Source: Eupeodes corollae (lineage: Eukaryota > Arthropoda > Insecta > Diptera > Syrphidae). From it: 64,000 nt of DNA. Below, piece by piece: positions 1 through 14,100 of this stretch. The DNA is taken from positions 68,528,991 through 68,592,990 of the forward strand of contig NC_079149.1 of the NCBI RefSeq assembly GCF_945859685.1. Direction: 5' to 3'. Every line of letters begins with the position of its first letter. The stretch's first letter is position 1. The notes below the pieces were generated by a model, which did not search any database, was not told the DNA's origin, and saw nothing but the letters and a program-made list of their open reading frames with translations. A program made the position numbers and the translations under genes.

Positions 1-48
1 TAGGTATACATCAAGTAAATGACTAATAGCATTGTTTATTCTATCTAG

Positions 49-1453
49 GTTTTCTTTCAACTGGAGATATTAATATGCCTGGAAATTTTGGACTTAAAGA
101 TCAAAACCTAGCGTTGAAATGGGTCCAGAATTATATTTCATACTTTGGTGGCGATGCTGGAAATGTCACAATATTTGGACAGAGTGCAGGTGCTGTATCC
201 GTTCACATGCACATATTAAGTGATTTATCATCAGGTAAGAACTAGCTTCACTGTTTTGTATGCATTTCTTATAAATTATCAAAAATTTATTGACAGGACT
301 CTTCAAAAGAGCAATAGTAATGAGTGGTAACGCTGGTGCACCTTATGCTACTCCAATTTCCAATCCACTTGCACAAGCTCGTAAGCAAGCTGAACTTGTT
401 GGAATCCCAGATGCAAATAGCATGAGTTCAGAAGAACTCACAAAAGCTCTGCGAGAAATTGACGCCACAAAAATAATCGAATCTGGTGATGGATTCAAAT
501 ATTGGCATGTAGATCCTCTGACAACATTCCGACCAGTAATCGAAGAACCTTCACCTGATGCATTTTTGACTGTTGACCCTTCTGAATTAATCGCTTCTGG
601 ACGCTACACCCAAGTGCCTTGGATGACAGGTATGGTCCCCAATGAGGGGGCTGTTAGAGCCCTATCTATCATCTCTAATGAAACATTGCGCAGTGACTTC
701 AATAATAATTTCGACGATTTCATCGGAAAGCTTATGGAGTTTCCATTTACAGAAGGCGTCGATTCGAAAATTAATGATCTTATTAATCATTACTTTTATG
801 GAATCCACGAACTAAACGAGAAAACTACTCAAAATTTCGTTGATGTACATAAATATACAACGTGCTGCTTAAATTGAGTAAAATAATCAAAACTTCCTTT
901 CAGATGATCACTGATCGAGCTTTTGTGCAGCCGTTTTATAAAAATATAAAACAGTATGTTGAAACAGCTGACCTTAAAAATAATCCAGTATTCCTCTACC
1001 GATTCAACTACCGTGGTCCATTTTCTTATTCAACATTATACACCGGAAACTTCAATAACTATGGCGTAGTGCATTGTGATGATCTTATATACCTCTTCCG
1101 TTCCCCTTTGTTGTTCAGTGTTGATTTTGACAAGAACTCAGTTGAAGCCAAGGTACTTAAGGAGATGGTAGACACTTTCGTGTCATTTGCTAAAACAGGG
1201 TATACCCATTGAAAATAAATCCTCGAACATACTCCCTGTAACGAGTATTTTATTTCTTCACAGTCGACCCAAGGGAACAAGTGATAGCAGTTTAGCAGAA
1301 TGTAATAGTCAAGTAATGAGCAAAACAGATGATAACAAAATTTGTTCGTACAAGGAGATTAAAAACTCGATAAACGGATTTTCGGTTAAAATAGACAATT
1401 ATTTTGACATTGCCAAAGTAAAGCTTTGGGACAGAATACTTAATAATAATTGA
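49..1453 (+). CDS. carboxylesterase / juvenile hormone esterase-like, 3' part (last four exons)
   Basis: Alpha/beta-hydrolase of the type-B carboxylesterase family; such enzymes hydrolyse carboxylic esters and in insects include juvenile hormone esterases. Exons read as 49-234, 297-844, 904-1199 and 1264-1453, separated by introns of 62, 59 and 64 bp with GT-AG ends and matching phases (1, 0, 2); 405 codons are visible before TGA at 1451-1453. Seen in order: FGLKDQ and FGGDAGNVTIFGQSAGA (nucleophile elbow with Ser, exon 1), the acidic triad candidate in MVPNEGA (exon 2), and the His in GVVHCDDL (exon 3). The GQSAG form rather than GESAG is usual in juvenile hormone esterases, but that alone does not fix the substrate. 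The last about 60 residues are low in similarity to anything I recognise. The upstream exon (oxyanion-hole region, signal peptide) lies outside the window; the first exon starts with two bases completing a Gly codon. Confidence 0.9.
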
Positions 1454-2230
1454 TTTATTAATATATTTTTTATGTGACTCAATTTAATGCTTTCATGTTT
1501 GTAATTTTCCATGGCTCTTTATTTATTTTCATTTGTATCATTTTATTTAAGTATTATGTTTAAGTGTGCATTCTATTATCAATTGACCCCTATTTATAGA
1601 ATTAATAAGTAAATATGTATATTAAGAAATTCAGAAACATATCTTTTAAAATAATTGCTTCATTTTAATCATACAAAACAATGGTTAATATGGTTAATTT
1701 TCATAACCCCTAAAATAACGAAATCTGTAAAGCCTTAATTCCAATTAAAAAAAATATGTTTAAAAGAAAACTCAATTTTTTTATTTTTATGTATGTATGT
1801 TTGTATTTTTTAAATGGACGCATTAAAAAGTATTTTAAAAGTGATAAGTTGACGTGTTAAAATTGAATTTGGGTTTCATCAACAAACAAAGCTAATGGTT
1901 TTTTTTCTTTTTTTGAAAAGCAGATATGTTTTTCAAAATTCTTTTAAAAATTCAATGATCATGAAAGTAAATAAACTTAATTAAAAATTACTTCATCATT
2001 AGAATACATAACGTTTATTATAGAAACCCGGAAATTTATATTTAAAGAAAAAATATTTGTATCAATTGAATTACAGCTGAGCGAATATAGAACCGACGCA
2101 ATGTTTCATGTATGTAATTATTTCAAAGCAATTTAAAAAAGTGGGTTATTGCTTCCTTCCCTCGAACAATTCAACTCTATGGGAAGTGCTAACTCATTTA
2201 CTTTCATTATTTTAAACTCTCTGTGATATG
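1454..2230. other. AT-rich intergenic DNA downstream of the esterase
   Basis: No coding signal seen. The stretch is AT-rich with poly-T/poly-A runs and probably contains the esterase 3' UTR in its first part. Confidence 0.5.
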
Positions 2231-2235
2231 CAGAC

Positions 2236-2830
2236 ATTCAAGTACACCTCTTGTGGAACGATCACATACGCGATGTCGTCAAAAATGCCGCAAGAAGTTT
2301 GAGTTTCCTTAGGCGATGCAAGAAATATTTCACCTCTTCTCATCTGGCTGTTATCTACAAGACCTATATACGTCCAAGGCTTGAGTATAACTCCCATCTC
2401 TGGACTGGTGCTCCTGCAACTTACTTAAGCCTCTTGGATAATATTGAACATACATAGATCATTTAAATTGATAGATGATAATATCATCATAAGTTCATTT
2501 ACTTCGCTTGAACATTGTCGTAAGGTCTCTTTTCTGACCCTTTTTACCGTTATTTTAACTGCTTATGCTCTCCTTAAACAGTTCAACCGTAATACTCGCG
2601 CTTCTAGGAATGCTCATTAGCATACCCTCCCTCGAGTCCAACTTCGGCCGTACTGTCAAATACAGAGATTCGTTCTTTAGCCGTACTACGCGAATGTGGA
2701 ATGCCTTACCACGCTCTTCCTAGTCATTGCAATATTCAGGAATTCAAAACCAATGTGCACCGACACCTCTTTTTAAACTCTCTCTCCTCTTCCTTCCCTC
2801 TAATAAGGGTAGTAATAAAAAAATGTGCAT
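2236..2830 (+). pseudogene. Jockey-like non-LTR retrotransposon, 3' fragment
   Basis: The sequence matches, almost base for base, the 3' end of the retrotransposon at 55042-57675. It starts at the motif WNDHIRDV (reverse transcriptase C-terminal region), runs through SHLWTGAPATYLSLLD and ends with the segment encoding CNIQEFKTNVHRHL followed by the AATAAGGGTAGTAAT tail and a short A run. The reading frame is broken by small deletions near 2455, 2545 and 2625. It is a dead 5'-truncated or deleted copy. Confidence 0.85.
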
Positions 2831-2949
2831 CGATAATTGCTTTTAATTCGTATCCCATTTTCTCATATCGTCTCAATGATACATGATGAATTACATCGTA
2901 TAAATATTCGTATCTCTTTGACTGAATGCATATTATGTGGTGCTTTCTT

Positions 2950-4694
2950 CAAGGCCAGCCCGAGCCAAACCTGCGCCCTGTGCAAGATTTGTATAAAGCG
3001 CCCCTTTTTTATATTTTCACACATAAACTGATACACACGCATAGGCCTGTCCTACATAACCCAGGAGGTAGACTTTCAATGCGTTTTTTTATTGAGTTAT
3101 CCCCAGTAGGTCTAAACTATAAACTAAAACGCAGCGAAGAAATGAGCAGAGGGGAAATGTTTAAACTTGGAAACTTACTTTTCTGGCCTTACATTTGCAA
3201 ATTCAGAAATGAGATCATCAAAGTCTAAAGAATTTAATAATTCCTTTTCAATTGACATAATAGATAAGCCTACCAAACTCTCTTGAGTCATGGTTTTCCT
3301 TAGATTATTTTTAATAATTTTAAGTTTAGAAAAACTACGTTCTCCTGAAGCTACCGTGACCGGGATTGTAATATGGATTTGGAGAGCAATTCCTAATTTC
3401 AGAGCAAAATCTTCAAGGTTTGAACTAAAAATAAAATTTTACACTTCTAAACTTGATCTTTGTGGTGTAACAAGCGGCGATATTATGGTTAACTCTTGAC
3501 ACCTTTTTTCTCCACCTAAATCTTTAAAACTACCTAATGTTATCACATTCTGCAAATTAATGACAAATTATTGTTATATGTATCAAGCTGTACAAACCTT
3601 TCTGTAAATGATTTAATGGCTTTATTCTAAAAAAATGTACTTTAAATCTTTGTTTTAGGTTTAATAAAGTTTCAGAACATTCATCAGCATACAGTTTTTT
3701 CTCCGTTCTAAGACATTAAACCAAATTTGCAGGCATTAAAATCAAAAATTTTATATCCTAACGATTCTGCAATATTTTTTGCCTCTTGATTTTCTATTTC
3801 TATAGGGGCTTCATGTGTTTCTTCTTAATTTGTTTTTAAAGGCCTCAATACTTCTAACCTGCTCTCCCTTCTAGTCTCAGAAAGGCGATTTAAAGTAAGA
3901 CTTGGATTTTTTTTTCTTATAAATACCCCACCACGTTACGGAACTTGAAAAAAAAAGTTATACAAACATTTAATTGTATCGAAAAATTTGACTGCATATA
4001 ATGAGCACCGAGCAGCATCATTAACCACTAATTTTAAGGAATGCTCGCAACATGGAATGAAAAATGCTCTTAGTTCCAGGGTTCGAATTCGATTCTGAAC
4101 ACCCGCTTCTTTTGCTTTCATATTCGAACCGTTATCATAATTTTGGTTTCGACTACTTCGACAACTGAGTCATTCACATTTCGGTCTTGTCTTGTCACAA
4201 AATACGTCACTTCTGTTAACAACTGATAGCTATTTATTTAATCTTACTTAACCAACAAAGTGAAAAAAACAATTGAAACAATCTGTATTCTGCATCAGAC
4301 TGGATATACATCAAAAGTATCCTGCGCATGAATGTTACGACACCACATAGAATGATCCCTCTTTAATTTTAACACTCTCTGATCCAGTGAGCAATAAAAA
4401 AAATATTTGGAAATTAGGTAGGTGGGATTTTTAGTTCTGCGATATCTTGAGTTAAATTTTCATTGAATGCAACAATGAATGTGATGTTAGTTAGTGCGCA
4501 AGAGATAACTTAGGACAGTTGAGATGAAAGTTTTTTTTTAAGATTATTTTACGAATGTTTGTGGTTAAAAAAATGGCAAATAGTAGTAGTACATATTTGT
4601 TTGCGCAAGATCAGATTACATTTTCTTTCTCCTGGTAATGCGCCCCCAGAATTGTGCGCCCTGTGCATTTGCACATATGCTTTGTCCGGCCCTG
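2950..4694 (-). mobile_element. hAT-superfamily transposon remnant (ZMYM1/TTF-type transposase)
   Basis: The minus strand encodes broken pieces of a hAT transposase of the ZMYM1/DUF4371 type. Around 4130-3950 it reads NRIRTLELRAFFIPCCEHSLKLVVNDAA (RNase-H-like core region), and around 3440-3190 it reads IPVTVASGERSFSKLKIIK and ESLVGLSIMSIEKE, the C-terminal hAT dimerisation motif. Frames change several times, so it is inactive. The ends look like diverged terminal inverted repeats: the left end has CAAGGCCAG...GCGCCCTGTGCA and the reverse complement of the right end has CAGGGCCGG...GCACAGGGCGCA. Flanking 8-mers gctttctt (2942-2949) and gttgtgtt (4695-4702) agree at 5 of 8 bases, so the target duplication is decayed at best. 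Confidence 0.75.
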
Positions 4695-4699
4695 GTTGT

Positions 4700-5171
4700 G
4701 TTATAAATATATTTGTTATAACCTTTAACTACGATATTAAGATTTGAATATTCAACTGTTAAAGAACTAACTTTACTTACGATATAAGTTCTAATTCAAC
4801 CTCATTAAACAAAAAAGAATGAAAAATACCAAAAATAATTAGATTTATAGAAAAAATATAATGAATTTTATTTTTATTGTAAATTCATACGACAATATAA
4901 GTAACATTCGTAAATATTTTTAACTTAAGTCACAGTTGATCGATATTTTATTTTTTTTCCTTTTTGTGAGATAAAAAACATCAATTTTTATAATTTGTTT
5001 CAAAGAACATAAAGATAATAAAACAATGAATAGCTTCTAACAAAAATAGCAAACAGATATACATTATATTGAATACAAATCTAGGAACTCTTAAGGATTT
5101 TTGTAAAAGGGGATGCGTGGAAAAAATACTTTCTTTATGCTTTTAAAGAATCATTGTTATCTTTGGGATCC
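4700..5171. other. 3' flank / probable 3' UTR of Asph
   Basis: AT-rich, no ORF of note. Reading on the minus strand it follows the Asph stop codon (5172-5174), so the part next to 5171 is likely Asph 3' UTR. Confidence 0.4.
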
Positions 5172-8100
5172 CTAGATAGGTGATAAACTTTGGCGTTGTT
5201 GCTCTGTTAAATCTGGATGCCAGATATCGACGATTAAAACAAGGCGTGGACTGGTGCCATTATGCCAGACTTCATGTTCAAAGCTGTCATCAAATATAAG
5301 AAATTTACCTTCTTTCCACGTTCTGCAAATATTTTATATACATATTTAGGTTTTTATATTTTATTATGAAAAATTTTAATGAAAAAACTAACCTTTTTTC
5401 TTTAGCGACTCTTAGCAGGGTCCCTGGTGGCACTTTAAGTCCTAAATGTGCTCTAAGCCGACAGTTTGTTGGCCCGCAGTGAGGCCATATGTGTGTTCCA
5501 GGATGCATAACACTAAACTTAACTTGACCTCGTTTACAAAACCGAGCTGCTGGAAACATTTCAATAATGCCACAAGTTACAGGTGCTTCCAAACAGTTTT
5601 TTGAACGTCTTTGTCCTCTGGCAAAGAGTTCGAGTTGTAGCCAGTCCCCTGAATCTCGAAGGTTTTCAGATTCCTTTTCAAAAGCTCCTTTCGCATTTAA
5701 TGCCCTTAGTCCTTCATCTCGAATCAACAGCCAGTTCTTTTCAAGTTGGTTAAGAAAGTTTTCATAACCAGTTTCTTTTTTAGACCAAAATGGCTGAGCT
5801 CTTAGCAAATCCACATTGTACAGCGATCTTTGATATTCTGAAAGGAAAAGTTTTGAAGCTGCTCCTCGCCTATAAACTTTACGTGCTTCTTCTACTCGAC
5901 CCAACCTTTGTAGGCTATCTCCCAGATTAAAGTAAAATCTTCCGTCTTGGGTACCTTCTTTTTGGGAATCTATACCTCGCTGCAAGTATTCAACAGCAAG
6001 ATGAAGATTTTCGTTGAGATTTTTAAGAACAAATCCATAGTGAACCATTGCAAATCCATCATCTGGCCATCGCGCTAAATTTTCTTCTAGTGCTATCTTG
6101 GCATCTGAAAGACTTTGTAATTACGCTGGCTGGATACTATTATCAATACTGTGAGGTAGATCGGTGGACATGGTACACTGTTACAGCTTAACTCACCGAT
6201 TCAGCATTAGATATGTCACTGCCAATTGATTTCGATGCGAGACTTCATTGGGAAATCGGTCAATAAGCATTTCATGGATCGGTAAAGCTTGTAAATGAAG
6301 ACCTGCAACGATAGGGGATAAGGTTTTGTAAGATGTGAAAAAAATCCTAAAGAGGACTGGTCTTACCTATAAACCGCATTCGATCCACACATCGTTTAGC
6401 GATTTCTGTAAACTCTTTATCATCGGTAATATCTTCCTCAAAGGCTAAATATCTTTTATATGCCTCCAGCGCTTCGATCAATTTTGAATTACTGCGATGA
6501 ATTTCTGATTGTCTATCGAGGATTTTGGCTTTTCCAAGAAATGCTTCAGGTTTGTCGGGGTATATTCGTGACAAGGATTCAAATAGGGTTAGCGCTGAAT
6601 TAAGATTCTACATCATGAGCACAGCATATAAAACACAAACAAAAGACACACATGTATCAAGCGGGAGCACGATATTATTTTGATTTTTTTTGGGGAAAGC
6701 GATATGTTATGAGCATTGTTTAAGTAAATAAAAATAGAAAAAATATAGATAATTAAATTGTCACGTAAGGTGTTATTTTCATTATTCTAAAAATGTGTAA
6801 TACTTAATACTAGAATACATGCAAATTTAAGTCTTCGATAGGATTCATTGAGACATTTTGTGGGTGGGTTTTCTCAACTTAGGAATCTTATCGGAAAATT
6901 AAATTAAGCAAAATCAAATACATTATAAGTGTTGTTGATTTTGTAGGTTTTAATATAAAACAAAATGCAATTCTTTTTCTTAATTTAGTTAAAGAAATTA
7001 GGTTAATTAAAAGAAATAAAAAACTTATATTATGCACAAAAAATAAGAGCAAATAAGCTACTATGACAGAGATGATAACTATCTATTGGTATCCGAACTA
7101 AAAAAATTTAACAAATAGATAAAAAATAGATAAATAACGAATTATAATAAAAATGGAACCAGTTCAAACTTTCCTTGAAGGTCATCATTGAAATTATTAT
7201 AACATCAAAATCATCGTTCTAATTAAATGATTTAGATGAAAAACTAACTGAAAAGTTTTGAAACGTATGTTTATTAAGGAAAATATTAAAAAATAATGAT
7301 TGTGTTCAATTTTTAACTGCTTAAATTATGTAACAAATAAATTCATTGATGAACTTCAATAAAAGCTATCACTGGCTCCTTATTCTCTATTACATTAAAA
7401 CATAATTCAAATATGCATACCTCTCGAAGCATTTCTTCGTTTGCTTTTTTTAGTTCCTCTTCGAATTCATCATCATCATCCATTACTTGCGGACCTCCAC
7501 TACGTGGTTTGATTTCTAAAAACAAATTTGTTCATATAAAATTTATAAACAATTTTAACAAAAATATTTAAAAAGAATGTATTTTCAGCTTCGCTAAGAT
7601 GACTATAATTTGAATTTTGCAGAAATGTACTTTGAAACTTTTTTGTATTAAATTTTAAACGTGAAAAGTAAGAATCTCTAGTTTTTACCCTCAAGTTGTT
7701 GGACCGTGATAGACTAGTTTCTCAATATGAATCCATACATATACTCTCCCCTGATAATTTTTTTTGGCACACTAATATTATACACACTAATATTATAAAG
7801 AGGAAATATTTGTATTTTTGTATGTAACGAATAAACTCAAAAAGTACTGGACCGATTTTAATAATTCTTTTTTAGAGAAAGCTGGAATAGCACTGAGTAA
7901 CATAGGCTATATTAAGGACTAGATTACTATACAAATCTTCAGAAATTCCTATTAAAACCAACCGAAGGTGTAAAATGAGCCCTAAAATGTCTTTCATAGC
8001 ATACGATGTGAAGAGTATTGATGATAGGACAAATAAATATTTTCTAATTTAGTGATTCATGGTCGTTTTAATTAGCATGGTTATAACTTAAAGATCTGTA

Positions 8101-11100
8101 CCTATTTATGTCTACCCGTGCGAAGCCGGGACGGGCCGCTAGTATTTTATATTTGCATTAGTAAATTAAAAATATGCTAAATGAGATAATATTTATATAC
8201 ATATATAACCCCCTTAAAACGCAGCTAGAACGCTTTAAAAATATGAGAATCCCCATTTAAATAATCCCTAGTACAGGCGGAAACCCACTCAGATCAAGCT
8301 AATTAAAAAAAAATGTAAAAATTAGGTGGCGCAACAGTCCGTTGAGAACAAGTTCCTAGTGACTCCAACTTTCAACCATTCCTAGACAGCATTCTACTTA
8401 TGCAATAGGAACTTCCGCGGAAACTGAGGATCGAGTCCTATAATCATAATGTGGATGTACACTAAAATTTTGAGACCAGAGCTCACTTATGGTAACATGG
8501 TATGGTGGAATGCGTTGGAAAACAATTTAAAAACCCTCACAATTGTACAGAGAATGGTATTACGGGAGCAATGAGGACCACTCCTAATGAATGGAAGCCA
8601 TACTTCTTCTTTTACGTATGGACCTATTATGTACAGGCAACTCCGACAAACAAGGCGCTACTGTTGAGCCAGACCAGTTAATGGAAAATCAGCCACATTG
8701 TACACACGGAGATTCTACAGAAGTACAAAAGAGACAATGTACACAGACACAGCACAGACTACATGACATCTTTATATACTATCTTTCCCGTTAGGAAAGA
8801 ATTTGTGGACAATGTTCACATATAAATGAGTCGATAATATCCAAATACGCTGACGATGGGAAACCAGATGATGTGGAAGAAGGTTTTTTTTCTGAGGCAC
8901 TCAATTTTACTAACTTCTTTAACTTCGTGATCGAAGCAGCTTTTAAGCTCTACATTAGCTGCGAAAAAGATCTTAATGATGGCGCTATCTCTGCTTATAA
9001 TATTATTGTCGCCAATAACTTATAGTTCTTAGCTCACAGCATATTATTACACTCTGTACATGGAACCGAGAGTTGATGATTTAGCGAGGAGAGGTACAAC
9101 ACTGAACTAATCCAGTATAGGCTCAACTCTCTAAATATAAACACATCTGTTGAAGCATAAAATATTACTGCTAATCATCATTAACTTTTATTTTTAAATG
9201 TTGTAAATAATTCTTAAATATCTTGGATTTAAATTCAAATTCTGTAACTGTCAAAATTTACTTTTTAAATTCAAATCTGGCACTCAAATTATACCAATCG
9301 CCATCTTTTTTATATTTATAAATTTGCCTTAAAACTTTAAATGAAAATGTAACGTAATCTCTCTTTCGAAATTACATGAATTTTTGTATAAATACCTGTT
9401 AGCGAAATAAAATCTTTTGGACACTTATTGTATAACCCTTAAGGGAAATCGCTGTCTTTTTACTTTTAACAAATCTCGTCGTTGTATTTCGCTCGCTTTG
9501 TAGGTCTTTATTCGAAAGCCATTCAAGTAAGGTCAAATTAAAGAAAGTTGTTTTTTCGCTACCGTTGATAATCGATAAACGCATCTACCAGGATCTACCT
9601 ATCCTTTCGATAAAGGGTTTAAAAGAGATCTCCGGGTTGACGGTCAAGTCTTTTGAACGTTCAACATCATTGGTAACAAAATACTCTAAGAAATCAATTG
9701 AAAGATGGAAATTTCTTGAGACCAGTGCCACGGCCAGAAAATAATGGACAAACAACTCCAAGAAACCAATTGAAAAATGGAAATTCCTTGAGACCAGTGC
9801 CACGGCCAGAAAATAATGGACAAACAATCTTAACGACTGCTTTTTAGCATAACATATCATAAGAAGAAAATGCGGCTTACCATCGATGACAGTTGTAAAG
9901 GACGCAGTGATGAGGAAGAACAGGAAAATATTTTTCACTTCCCACTTGAATGCCACTGCTCAGCACTATGCCACACTAAAAAGTAATTCTTAGGCAAACA
10001 CTTCTTAAATAATCTGGAAGAACTCGAAGATATTCCAGAAAGCAGTCTATATGAAAAAAAAATGGATGGAACAAGACTCAATACACCCTCAAGAAATGGT
10101 GTTTAGCAACGAAAAGTTGAGAGAAGACGAAATCAACATTGTTACAATATGATTACAAATTATTTTATTCCCAAATTGAAGTTTAAAAAATCCTAGATTT
10201 AAGCTTTCTTTTAAAAAAAACTTGTTCCGAGAGTTTACTCATTACTAATTGTGCAGTGTTCTTAATTTCTATATGGCGTTCGGTGCTCGGCATCATAAAC
10301 GAATCACCAAACAATCAGAACTATAGGATTAAATATAAAATTATAGCTAGATTAAAAAAATGGATTTTATAATTATTTTGAAATCGCTAAAATAAAATTG
10401 AAAACAGTTTAGAACTCTTCGAAACGCAAAATTTTTTGTTTGTATAGTTTTTCGATAAAAATGTTCTATGAAATATTTTTATGAGTGCTTTATTAATTTA
10501 TTTTACCAAACCATACTTTAAAAAAAAATTTGAGAGAACTAAAAAATTAAAATAAAAACCCAAGATATGTTAATAGTAGTTATTGATATTCCTGAAAATG
10601 AACATACTTAAAACAGAATTTTGAAACTAGAAAGAATAAATCTTCAACTCTTTCTAGTTTCAAAATCAAAAGCCAATCAAATAAGAAATACAAAATTGTG
10701 CAATAGAGCCCTTCCATAGTCCAATAAATATTTTTAAAACTTGAAAACGAAAATATAATTGAACCGTTTGGATGAAGAAGGGGTAAGTGACATTTTTTCG
10801 ATTTTTGTTTTTTTTTTTTCGAAACATGAGGATGCCTTGCGAAAACTTAAATTTCTGTCCAATCTACGCTAGTATATGTAATCCTTTTAGTAAGCTGTGG
10901 CAAAAAAAATTTAAAAAACTTGTGCAGAAGTGACAATTCGTCGTTATTCTTGTTCCGAAAAAATAAATTTTGAGCAAAGATTGGTACTTTTATCAAGCTA
11001 ATGTTTAAAAGCATAACAAGAAAATCAACAAGTCGAGTTAAAAAGAATACCCTTAAGCAAAGAAACTTTGCATATGAATACCATGTTACAGTCGGCACAA

Positions 11101-14100
11101 ATTCTGTACGAGTTTGCAAAAGTGCTATGTGTTTCTTATTTCAAATTGGAAAGAAAAAAATTGACGTTCTTCAAATCAAAATGAACATCTGTGAGTTCGC
11201 TCCACCTGCGGATAAAATAGGTCAGCATTTCAACCGACCAAACAAAATATTCGATCATGTAGTCGACTATATTTTGGAACATATTAACGAATTTCCAGCC
11301 GAAGAATCGCATTATTCAAGGAACAAAAACCCAAATAAACTTTATGTCTCACCTTTGTTCAATATATCTAAATTACATATATAGCCTTTACATTGAAAAA
11401 TGCACCGAACAAGATGTCCAATATTTTTTTAGCCAACATTTTTACTGACAAATTTTCAACACGAAATTCAATCTGTCTTTCCGCCTATCAAGAAGTGACA
11501 CTTGTTGCATTTGTGATTCTGGCAAAAACTCAGCTAAACACCAAAACAGCTATAAGTCCCGATTCCAAAGTCAAAAAATTGACCGCGAAAAAGCTCGGTC
11601 CGATCCTAACGTCTTATATATTACATTTGGCCTCCAGCAAACAATGCCCTTGCCAAAATTAACCACCTCTAAGGCATTTTACTTGAGGCAGATGTGGTTT
11701 TATAATCTAGGAATCCATGTCATTACTTCCGATGTGGAGATGTCGTATATGTTAACCTGGACCGAAGATGTTGTAGACAGAGGAAGCACTGAGGTAATGA
11801 GTGCACTCTATACATCCTTCCAAGAATGTGAAATTGCCAAAAAGAGGAAACATTTGATTGTATGGACCGGTTCTTGCCCTGGACAAAACAAAAACTTCTT
11901 TTTATTGTGTCTATACCAAGTCTTTTTTTTGACGGAATATTTTGATCTGAAATTTGCTGAAGTTGGAGATACTTATCTTGATAGTGACAGGGATTTTGGA
12001 AGAATCGAAAGTGAGTTACGAAAAAACGAAACCATTTACACTGCTGATCAATACCGACATATAATAAAAAAAGCCAGTAAAAAAAATACCGTTATAATTG
12101 ACATGGAGAACCACTTTCGATTATTAGAAAATCTTCCAGCTAAATTAAACCTTAAAAATGTTACAAAAAACATATGGAATGATAAAATCAATTTCCGTGA
12201 TAGCGTCAAATAATATTATAAACAAATATTGATCCTATTTTTATAAGGAATGCTACGAGGAAGATGCTTTATTCAATGAAGCTGTTATAGCAAAAAAACA
12301 TCCGATTAATTCAAGACAAAAAACCAAGACTTTTTCGTTCGGGAAAAATAGATAAAGCAGCTTTCTGTTGAGAAAATAAAAAAAATAAAGGAACAAATGA
12401 TGTTCATACCAAGGGATCACCACTGGTTTTATGAAAAATCTTTATCGGAACCATGCGAACAGAAAACAATTTTTCAAAATAAAAAGAACAAAAAATGAAT
12501 TTTGTTACTCAACCCCTTTGTATTCTTAAAAATTCAAAATACTAATAAGCTTTTTGGACAAGAAGGTGCAAGAAATGCTCTTATTCTGGACAATTTTTTT
12601 TTTTTTTTTTTAAATATACCAAGCTACTGTAATGAAATAAAAGTAACATTGTTAAAAAGCTATCATTTTTCTTGTTTTATTAGTTTATTCAATTTTATAT
12701 AGATTGGAATACGAAAATGGTTCTCAACAAAGAACTTTAAGTTCTTATATCTCGAAAATTTTGCAAATGTCATTTACACCCTTTTTCATCCAAACGCTTC
12801 AATTCATAATGATAGCAGATAACTAAGAGGAAAGAAGCTGGAGACGTACGGTGAGAATCATTTTTTTAATTATCTAATCACCCAAAATCCTTTTGTTATC
12901 TTCGGAACCTTTAACGATTTTCTTGAAACAGGCCATAAATAAAGAACTCAGCAACGAAACTATTGGAAGAAGAAGCACTAAGACTTTAAGACCATCGAGC
13001 ATATGAACTAGGACGTCGAGTTGCTCAAAAGAACTTAAGATAAATTAAGGACCTTAAGACGGGCCTTTGAGGAGAATGCCTAATAACGTGTCCATTCTAA
13101 CAAATTGTTTCTTCAATACTTTTACGCCTCGAAGAAGCCATTAAATCGAAAGGATATGCAACTTAGCACTAAATATTAAGTGTCCGATTATTGTGAGGTG
13201 TCAAATTATAGAGTTGTTTTTGTTTTGAATATTAATATTCTGATAAATGGCTTAAATTATAATTGTATCTTTTTAAAAAGAGAAATGTGTTTAAATGTCA
13301 TATAAAATAATCATAAAGTTTTACACTCCCCATACATTTCCTTGAAGAAAAAAATTATAGGAAAATAATTTTAATTTTAAGAAATTTACTTGTCCACGAT
13401 TGATCTTCAACATCCTCGTCACTCTCGAATTCTTTCGCTGGCAATCGTCCATACTTAGCTTCCAGTCTATTCATCAACTCGGAATCATCAACATCGGATA
13501 GGTCCTCCTCATCTTCTTCGTCATCTCCAATATCATCCTCTTCTTCTTCTTCCTCCAACATTTCATCGTCGTATAACTCTTCCTCGTCATATTCTGCATC
13601 TTCTTCATGTTCAGCAGAATAAGCGTGACTATCTTCTTCACGTTCGATTTTATCGGAAGAAGTTAAATTCGATGTTAATTGTGGTAAATTAATTGGAATC
13701 TCGGACGGAGGGGTTTTTTCTCTGCGATATTGCGCAAAACGAGACTGTGAAGGTCTGTTTGCTGCCACTGGAAGGTGTTCTTCGCGTTGACTGTAGTCTT
13801 GAATTGTAGGTGCTTTAGGTTCGTTTAACAATGTTTTTGGTGGACTAGCTTTCTTTGTAGTGTCACTGGGAATTTCAGTTGATTGGAGCAAGTCGTTTTG
13901 CCTTCGATACATGGAATTTAATTGTTCAAATGTTTGAGGTTTGTATTTTGGTTGTTCCTCAATTTTTTCTTCTTCATACTCTTCATCTGTGACTTCAATT
14001 TCCTCTTCTTCTTCGATTTCTTCTTCGATATATTCCTCTTCGCCACTCAGTTCCAGGTTATTTACTCCATCTTCTTCGGTTACATCTGTTTACCATAGCA

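Noticed and set aside
7343..7694. Two overlapping minus-strand ORFs as separate genes
   Set aside because: They are the Asph exon 7421-7515 with read-through into its introns.
9585..9956. Minus-strand ORF of 123 codons with repeated LFVHYFLAVALVSRNFH
   Set aside because: The repetition comes from the 72-bp tandem repeat in a decayed LOA-type element whose coding text is on the plus strand.
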